A stretch of DNA of 64,000 nucleotides. Source: Echinicola rosea (GTDB taxonomy: Bacteria > Bacteroidota > Bacteroidia > Cytophagales > Cyclobacteriaceae). The stretch covers positions 5,756,001 through 5,820,000 of the forward strand of contig NZ_CP040106.1 of assembly GCF_005281475.1 (NCBI RefSeq), given 5' to 3'. Of the stretch, positions 59,531 through 64,000 are shown piece after piece. Within the stretch, counting starts at the first letter, position 1; each line of letters starts with the position of its first letter. The position numbers and the translations under genes are program-made. The notes under the pieces were generated by a model. It was not told the origin of the DNA and made no database searches. It was given only the letters and a program-made list of their open reading frames with translations.

Positions 59531-60770
59531 AACTTATTGGTTTCATCATTGGTTTTTCATCCTGTAGTTGTTCCGGTATAATTTGCGGGAACAGTTTTTC
59601 TGCCAATTCCAGGCTTTTTACAATCAAACTATGTAACAACATCGATGCAGATGGAATCCGGTGGGTAATAATTGCAAATAGGTTTACGGGACGATAGGGC
59701 ACATCCCCTATTCCATCTTTATCCAAATCATAGCCATGGTACTGGGACCAATAATTTCCTTCAAAATGATTTAGACTGGACTTGGAGTTAGTTAGAACCT
59801 CAAAAGTATTTCCAATGAAATTGTTTTGATGAATATTATTATCCACGCAATTGCCTTTAATATCCATTGCTTTCCCATTATGCGAAAATTCATTGAACCT
59901 GATATTTAACCTATTAGCACCCTCTGCATAAACTCCAACTGTATTATGTTGAAAATCATTCCTATGAATCAGTCCGTCAGAAATTTCCTTTAGTAAAATA
60001 CCATAAGATGCCCCTCCCCAATTATTGCGAAAAACATTGCTGACCATTCTAATGTGTTTACTAAACATCACTGCTACACCTGCACCGTTCCGTTGAAAGA
60101 TATTATTCTCATAGGTATCGTAGTTAGAAAACATGAAATGCAAACCATAACGCAGATTATCCTCACTGATATTCCCATAAATCCTGCTTTGGTCGACAAA
60201 CTCGAGATATATTCCATCTCTATGTCCACTTACTATATTATTTTCAATAGCGATCTTTCTACATTTCCAAAGGTGAATGGCATTGCCCGCATAAGCTTCT
60301 TGGTCTGCCATACCGCTTATTTTATTGTTACGGATCTTGCATTCCTGTGCATTTTGCAGGTAAATCCCGAAAAAGGTGTTTATCAATTCATTTCCCTCTA
60401 TGACCACCTGACTTACCTCTACAAGGCGAATAGCGGCTCTATCTTCAAGAAAATCTTCTCCTACATTCTTGAAAACCAATCCTTTTATCTGCACATTATT
60501 TGAAAAAACCTTTATAATCTCTCCTTTGAATCCCCCATCAATCACTGCATTGCCCTGGCCAATTATCGAAAGAGGTTTGGTCACCTGCAGGCCATACTCT
60601 TCATAGATTCCTGAATGGACAAACAGAGTATCATGGGCTTGAGAGTTCTCCAAAGCTTCTTTGATAGGCCTACTTCCATCACCAGGTCGAATATGCCAAA
60701 CAGTAGCTTCAACCTCATAGGCCAAAAACAGGGCAAGAACCATCATCAATAGAACAATGCTTTTCATCAA
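59523..60770 (-). CDS. nosD: NosD periplasmic maturation protein
   Basis: The 415-residue protein has a signal peptide (MMKSIVLLMMVLALFLAY) and then many parallel beta-helix (carbohydrate-binding/CASH-like) repeats marked by Asn-rich turns such as NNKISGM, NNIVSGH and NDFQHNT. This is the NosD pattern. It works in the periplasm with NosF and NosY to deliver sulfur or copper to NosZ. Confidence 0.9.
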   Translation of the reverse strand: MMKSIVLLMMVLALFLAYEVEATVWHIRPGDGSRPIKEALENSQAHDTLFVHSGIYEEYGLQVTKPLSIIGQGNAVIDGGFKGEIIKVFSNNVQIKGLVFKNVGEDFLEDRAAIRLVEVSQVVIEGNELINTFFGIYLQNAQECKIRNNKISGMADQEAYAGNAIHLWKCRKIAIENNIVSGHRDGIYLEFVDQSRIYGNISEDNLRYGLHFMFSNYDTYENNIFQRNGAGVAVMFSKHIRMVSNVFRNNWGGASYGILLKEISDGLIHRNDFQHNTVGVYAEGANRLNIRFNEFSHNGKAMDIKGNCVDNNIHQNNFIGNTFEVLTNSKSSLNHFEGNYWSQYHGYDLDKDGIGDVPYRPVNLFAIITHRIPSASMLLHSLIVKSLELAEKLFPQIIPEQLQDEKPMMKPISYD

Positions 60771-60777
60771 TCAAATT

Positions 60778-61200
60778 TTATGGCTTACTACTGACTAATT
60801 CTTCCCAGCTCATTAATTTTCCCTTTGGGGCAGCTTGGGGTAGAAATGCCGCGATGTTTCTTCCCATAGGACTCTTATACTCCTGAGAAACGGCAAATAC
60901 CAGTGATGCCACCGGTTTCAATGTTCCAGTACCATCATAGGGTAAAGCCAGTATTTGTTGATAATCATTTGGCTGCTCCTGAATAAAGTCCATCAAACAT
61001 TCCAAAGCATCAAACTTATACACCCTGTGTTTATCTGTAATCAATTCAGCACCAAAGCGCTTATCCACAATTCCCATCTTACAATAATGGCAGTAGTCTT
61101 CTCCAAACAGAATGGGCTCGGGACCTGAACTGCAACCAAATCCGATTATAACAAGCCAAACTATCATCAATTTAGCGGACACCAGTTTGCACATCATCAA
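60778..61200 (-). CDS. nosL: NosL copper-delivery lipoprotein
   Basis: The 140-residue protein has a lipobox (IGFGC near 19-23), then the Cu(I)-binding CHYCKMGI motif near 38-45 and FDALECLMDFI. NosL carries copper to apo-NosZ in the periplasm and is anchored by its lipid. It lies seven bases upstream of nosD. Confidence 0.9.
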   Translation of the reverse strand: MMMCKLVSAKLMIVWLVIIGFGCSSGPEPILFGEDYCHYCKMGIVDKRFGAELITDKHRVYKFDALECLMDFIQEQPNDYQQILALPYDGTGTLKPVASLVFAVSQEYKSPMGRNIAAFLPQAAPKGKLMSWEELVSSKP

Positions 61201-61213
61201 AGTCTATTTTTGT

Positions 61214-61801
61214 TTACACATAAACCCTTTTTCCTTTTAAATAAAAGGCCCCTGCCCCTAACAAAATGGCCAAGCCAAGAAACACTCCTCCCCAGTTAGG
61301 ATAAGACCGGACATAAAAATTAAGAAGGTCTTTTTCACCAAATAAAGGAGGCATATAATTCATATTGGCAATTTTTATAGGAGCATTAGGGTCTAGATTA
61401 TGCCCATAATCGTACAGCCAAAGATAAAAGTCATAAATACCCAATGCTCCAAGTCCAATCATTACCAACACCCAGGATAAATAAAACCAAGGCCTATTGA
61501 CTCCTATACAGATCAATCCAAAAGCCATCATTCCTATTACTACCCATGGAAAATATCTCAATTCAGGAATGGCATCGGGATGGATCGGCTTCATACCGAT
61601 ATAATGGTTCAGAATATTGATGTTTTGGATGATATGTTTATCATTTCCGGATATTTTATTGATCCAGATATACAAGTCTAGACCACCGGGAAATTGGGCT
61701 GCCTCTAAGGTAATTTTCCAAAGTGGCTGAAGAAACAATATTCCTAAACACAAGACTGCACCTAGCATTAGAAATTGGGCAATATGACTTTTACCATTCA
61801 C
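61214..61801 (-). CDS. Nos-cluster membrane protein of unknown function
   Basis: The 195-residue protein has four hydrophobic helices and a periplasmic loop rich in aromatic residues and Pro (DLYIWINKISGNDKHIIQNI, then KIANMNYMPPLFGEKDLLN). It is encoded between nosZ and nosL in clade II nos clusters of Bacteroidota. The tight 12- to 13-base spacing to both neighbours indicates co-transcription. A role in electron transfer or assembly is possible but unproven. Confidence 0.65.
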   Translation of the reverse strand: MNGKSHIAQFLMLGAVLCLGILFLQPLWKITLEAAQFPGGLDLYIWINKISGNDKHIIQNINILNHYIGMKPIHPDAIPELRYFPWVVIGMMAFGLICIGVNRPWFYLSWVLVMIGLGALGIYDFYLWLYDYGHNLDPNAPIKIANMNYMPPLFGEKDLLNFYVRSYPNWGGVFLGLAILLGAGAFYLKGKRVYV

Positions 61802-61808
61802 GGTTCAA

Positions 61809-63833
61809 TTATTTAGACTTGTTTTCCAATTGTTCATAAAACTTTTCCGCTTGTTCCTGGTTTTCCCTTAAAGTTTCATTCAATCCCCATTTCAAAGGAA
61901 CATCTGCTCCTTTTGCTGAAACACGGGCGTAACCGGACATCTCTTGGTGCAACGCAGAGCAGAAATCCGTACAGTAAAAAGCATATACTCCCACTTTCTT
62001 AGGTTCCCAAAGTAAGGTTTTCGTCTGGCCAGGCATCACCAACAGTTCTGCGTTAGTTGCCCCTTGTATCGCAAATCCATGGGGCACATCCCAGTCCTGC
62101 TCCAAATTAGTCACATGGAAAAACACCTTGTCCCCCACTTTGAAGCCTTCAATATTGTCCGGGGCCAAGTGACTGCGCATAGCTGTCATATAAACATGAA
62201 CCTCATCACCTTCTCTTACCACCTTAGTTTTACTTTCTCCCAAGGTCGCATAAGGGTGGGCGTTTTCTTCAATATTGTAAAACTTCTTGGAGTTTGGTTT
62301 GACTTTATCCGCCCTTATGGCCTGTGCATAATGCGGTTCCCCTTTCGTTGGGAAATCCAGTAAGAGTTTCATTTTATCTCCACTTATGTCAAAGAGCTGG
62401 GCTGAATGTGCAAGTTCTGGTCCTGTAGGTAAATAACGGTCCTTGGTAATCTTATTCATTGCCACCAAATATTTCCCTTCTGGTTTCCTGGTTTCTCCTC
62501 CTGGAATGACCAAGTGACCCGGAGAATAAAATGTAGCTTCCCTATCCAATATCTCAAGATTGTCCACATTCCATTTGACCACTTCAGAGGAAATAAAAAA
62601 GGTTGTATAAGCATTTCCACGTTCATCAAATTCGGTATGCAAAGGACCTAGCCCTGGTTTTTGAAGTATTCCATGAAGCCCTGCATCGTAATTGATGACT
62701 GGAATCCCTTCTATTTCCCCATCAAAGTTCTTTTCTTCAATAGCTTTCATGATTTTACTAAAAGAATATACCGACATGTCTGCTGATAATTTACCATTAC
62801 CCACAATATATTCCCCTGAAGGGTCCACATCACAGCCATGTGGGGATTTGGGAACAGGAATGAAATAGACCATTTCAGGACAGTCCTCAGGCTTCAAAAT
62901 CCTTGTCATCTTCATTTCTTGGGAATGGGCAATCCCTGTACTCTCATCCATAAGATTATGGTAATAGGAAGTAGGTCTTTCTGTAAATTTACCAGCAGCA
63001 ACATACTCTTCTGCTTTCTTCCAGTTGATAATTGCCATAAGGTCTTTATCTTTTTGGGAAGCATTCACTTCCAAAAGGGAATGCGCTTGCTCAGAATTAT
63101 AGGTGGTCAGAAAACTCCAACCATGGGATACTGCTTTTCCATTTCTTGCCAGATCATAGTTGAACCCTGGCATTTCTATCTGAAATGCCAGTTCCATGGT
63201 TCCATGATCTTGATCCAAGGACACATAGTTGATCAACCCCTTGAAATTTTCTTTATAGGTATCGATAGGGACATCCTTTTGTGGAATAGGAATGCTAAAC
63301 CGTGTTCCGGAAACCAAATACTCCGAGTTTTCCGTGATAAATGGCGCACAATGAAGGCCGGCGACATCGGGAATTTCAAGTATTTCGACCGTTTCGAATG
63401 TACTAAGATCCACCCGGGCAATGCGAGGGGTGTTGTTCCCGTTCACAAACAGCCATCTTCCGTCAAACTCTCCATTTTGTTGGGAAAGCTCTATGTGATG
63501 GGAATCATCCCAAGGAACAAAGCCATAGGAGGTATTGAACATAGGCTTACTCTCTTCACTATAACCATAGCCGTTTTCTGGATATTGGGAAAAAACAGGC
63601 ACCTCACGCAACAACCTTCCGGATGGCAATCCATAAACAGTAATCTGCCCACTAAATCCCCCTGAGAGAAAGGCATAGAATTCATCATACTCACCAGGAG
63701 CTATATACACCTGCTCCGCGGCATCTCCTTCGATAACCGTCGTTGCATTTCTTTGCCCGCAGGCAACCACAAGGGCCATCCCCCCCATAATGGTTACCAA
63801 ACTTATGATCATATTTACTTTTCTAGTTCTCAT
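61809..63833 (-). CDS. nosZ: Nitrous oxide reductase NosZ, Sec-type (clade II)
   Basis: The 674-residue protein begins with a Sec/lipoprotein-type signal (MALVVACGQ near 19-27) instead of a twin-arginine signal, which marks clade II. CuZ His ligands are in DSHHIELS, LHCAPF, SHGWSF, PHGCDVD, PLHTEF, GEPHY and VPHGFAI. The CuA site is YCTDFCSALHQEM (Cys621, Cys625, His629, Met632). It reduces N2O to N2 in the periplasm. The maturation genes follow on the same strand. Confidence 0.96.
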   Translation of the reverse strand: MRTRKVNMIISLVTIMGGMALVVACGQRNATTVIEGDAAEQVYIAPGEYDEFYAFLSGGFSGQITVYGLPSGRLLREVPVFSQYPENGYGYSEESKPMFNTSYGFVPWDDSHHIELSQQNGEFDGRWLFVNGNNTPRIARVDLSTFETVEILEIPDVAGLHCAPFITENSEYLVSGTRFSIPIPQKDVPIDTYKENFKGLINYVSLDQDHGTMELAFQIEMPGFNYDLARNGKAVSHGWSFLTTYNSEQAHSLLEVNASQKDKDLMAIINWKKAEEYVAAGKFTERPTSYYHNLMDESTGIAHSQEMKMTRILKPEDCPEMVYFIPVPKSPHGCDVDPSGEYIVGNGKLSADMSVYSFSKIMKAIEEKNFDGEIEGIPVINYDAGLHGILQKPGLGPLHTEFDERGNAYTTFFISSEVVKWNVDNLEILDREATFYSPGHLVIPGGETRKPEGKYLVAMNKITKDRYLPTGPELAHSAQLFDISGDKMKLLLDFPTKGEPHYAQAIRADKVKPNSKKFYNIEENAHPYATLGESKTKVVREGDEVHVYMTAMRSHLAPDNIEGFKVGDKVFFHVTNLEQDWDVPHGFAIQGATNAELLVMPGQTKTLLWEPKKVGVYAFYCTDFCSALHQEMSGYARVSAKGADVPLKWGLNETLRENQEQAEKFYEQLENKSK

Positions 63834-63860
63834 TTTCTTATTCTGTTTAAAAACACTAAA

Positions 63861-64000
63861 TCAAATGGCTCCATCTTTTTCTCCGGTCTTGTCCAGATCG
63901 TTTCGACGTAAAAATTCAAGAATATCCCGGGCATCCTTCTCTTTTACATTTTGGTTAGGCATACGCGTTAGGCACTCCTCCAAAAGTTTTTGAGCCTCGG
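63861..64000 (-). CDS. C-terminal end of a cytochrome c-like protein, partial
   Basis: Reading on the minus strand, 45 residues end at a TGA at 63861-63863: ECLTRMPNQNVKEKDARDI, then EFLRRNDLDKTGEK. MPNQNV followed by a C-terminal helix fits the haem-ligand Met region of a small c-type cytochrome, and such a gene commonly precedes clade II nosZ as electron donor. The haem-binding CxxCH would lie outside the window. Confidence 0.6.
   Translation of the reverse strand, partial: EAQKLLEECLTRMPNQNVKEKDARDILEFLRRNDLDKTGEKDGAI

Overview
The window looks like chromosomal DNA from an aerobic, denitrifying Bacteroidota, most likely Cytophagales/Cyclobacteriaceae-like. This is inferred from the fused CzcA-TolC pump, HYC_CC_PP and DUF3347 metal proteins, DUF6266/DUF6943 cargo proteins, RteC and CTn-type integrase remnants, TTTG/TAnnTTTG promoters and a Sec-type (clade II) NosZ. 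No species can be named from sequence alone.

Layout. (1) 1-5.6 kb: a tightly packed defence-like block with an ATPase and HNH pair (Septu/PtuAB type), RhuM, a long prokaryotic Argonaute whose PIWI domain lacks recognisable catalytic aspartates, and an overlapping Fur-family regulator. (2) 5.6-12.8 kb: a divalent-cation efflux module (CzcA fused to TolC, adaptor, CDF-like transporter), followed by a complete IS256-family element at 12928-14355. (3) 14.7-19.9 kb: a copper-handling cassette (CsoR-like regulator, thioredoxin-like protein, Cys-rich copper store, HMA proteins, P-type ATPase with a YPC motif, CcdA-like protein), bracketed by 135-bp direct repeats. (4) 20.7-24.8 kb: an ArsR-controlled mercury operon (merTP, merP, merB, merA). 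(5) 24.8-27.8 kb: small cargo genes, including a caspase-like CHAT protein lying between two large related hairpin elements, then a broken outer-membrane protein gene. (6) 28-44.4 kb: a large Cu/Ag module (CusA, TolC, CusB, DUF3347, DUF2231, multicopper oxidase fused to a beta-barrel, APC permease, PepSY, a DUF2911 gene split by an amber codon, CopB ATPase). (7) 44.5-48.1 kb: decayed RteC and integrase genes from an older conjugative element, then a second ArsR/CsoR-like/MerTP set. (8) 48.5-49.9 kb: a second complete IS256-family element. (9) 50-52.9 kb: a RelA/SpoT-fold protein, a tyrosine integrase and a 3' fragment of a tRNA-Asn gene. The fragment's orientation places the inserted element to its left, so most or all of 1-52.8 kb is probably one island. 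(10) 53.3-64 kb, all on the minus strand: host-type nitrogen-oxide genes (ric, Rrf2 regulator, quinol NO reductase, NnrS-like protein, nosY, nosF, nosD, nosL, a membrane protein, nosZ, cytochrome c).

How the parts work together: the island combines anti-phage functions with layered metal defence. Metals are sensed by ArsR, CsoR-like and Fur proteins, bound or oxidised in the periplasm, exported by RND pumps and P-type ATPases, and mercury is demethylated and reduced. The flanking chromosome reduces NO to N2O and N2O to N2, with Ric repairing NO-damaged iron centres. The strongest candidates for something new are the Argonaute-Septu-RhuM block and the paired structured elements around the CHAT gene.
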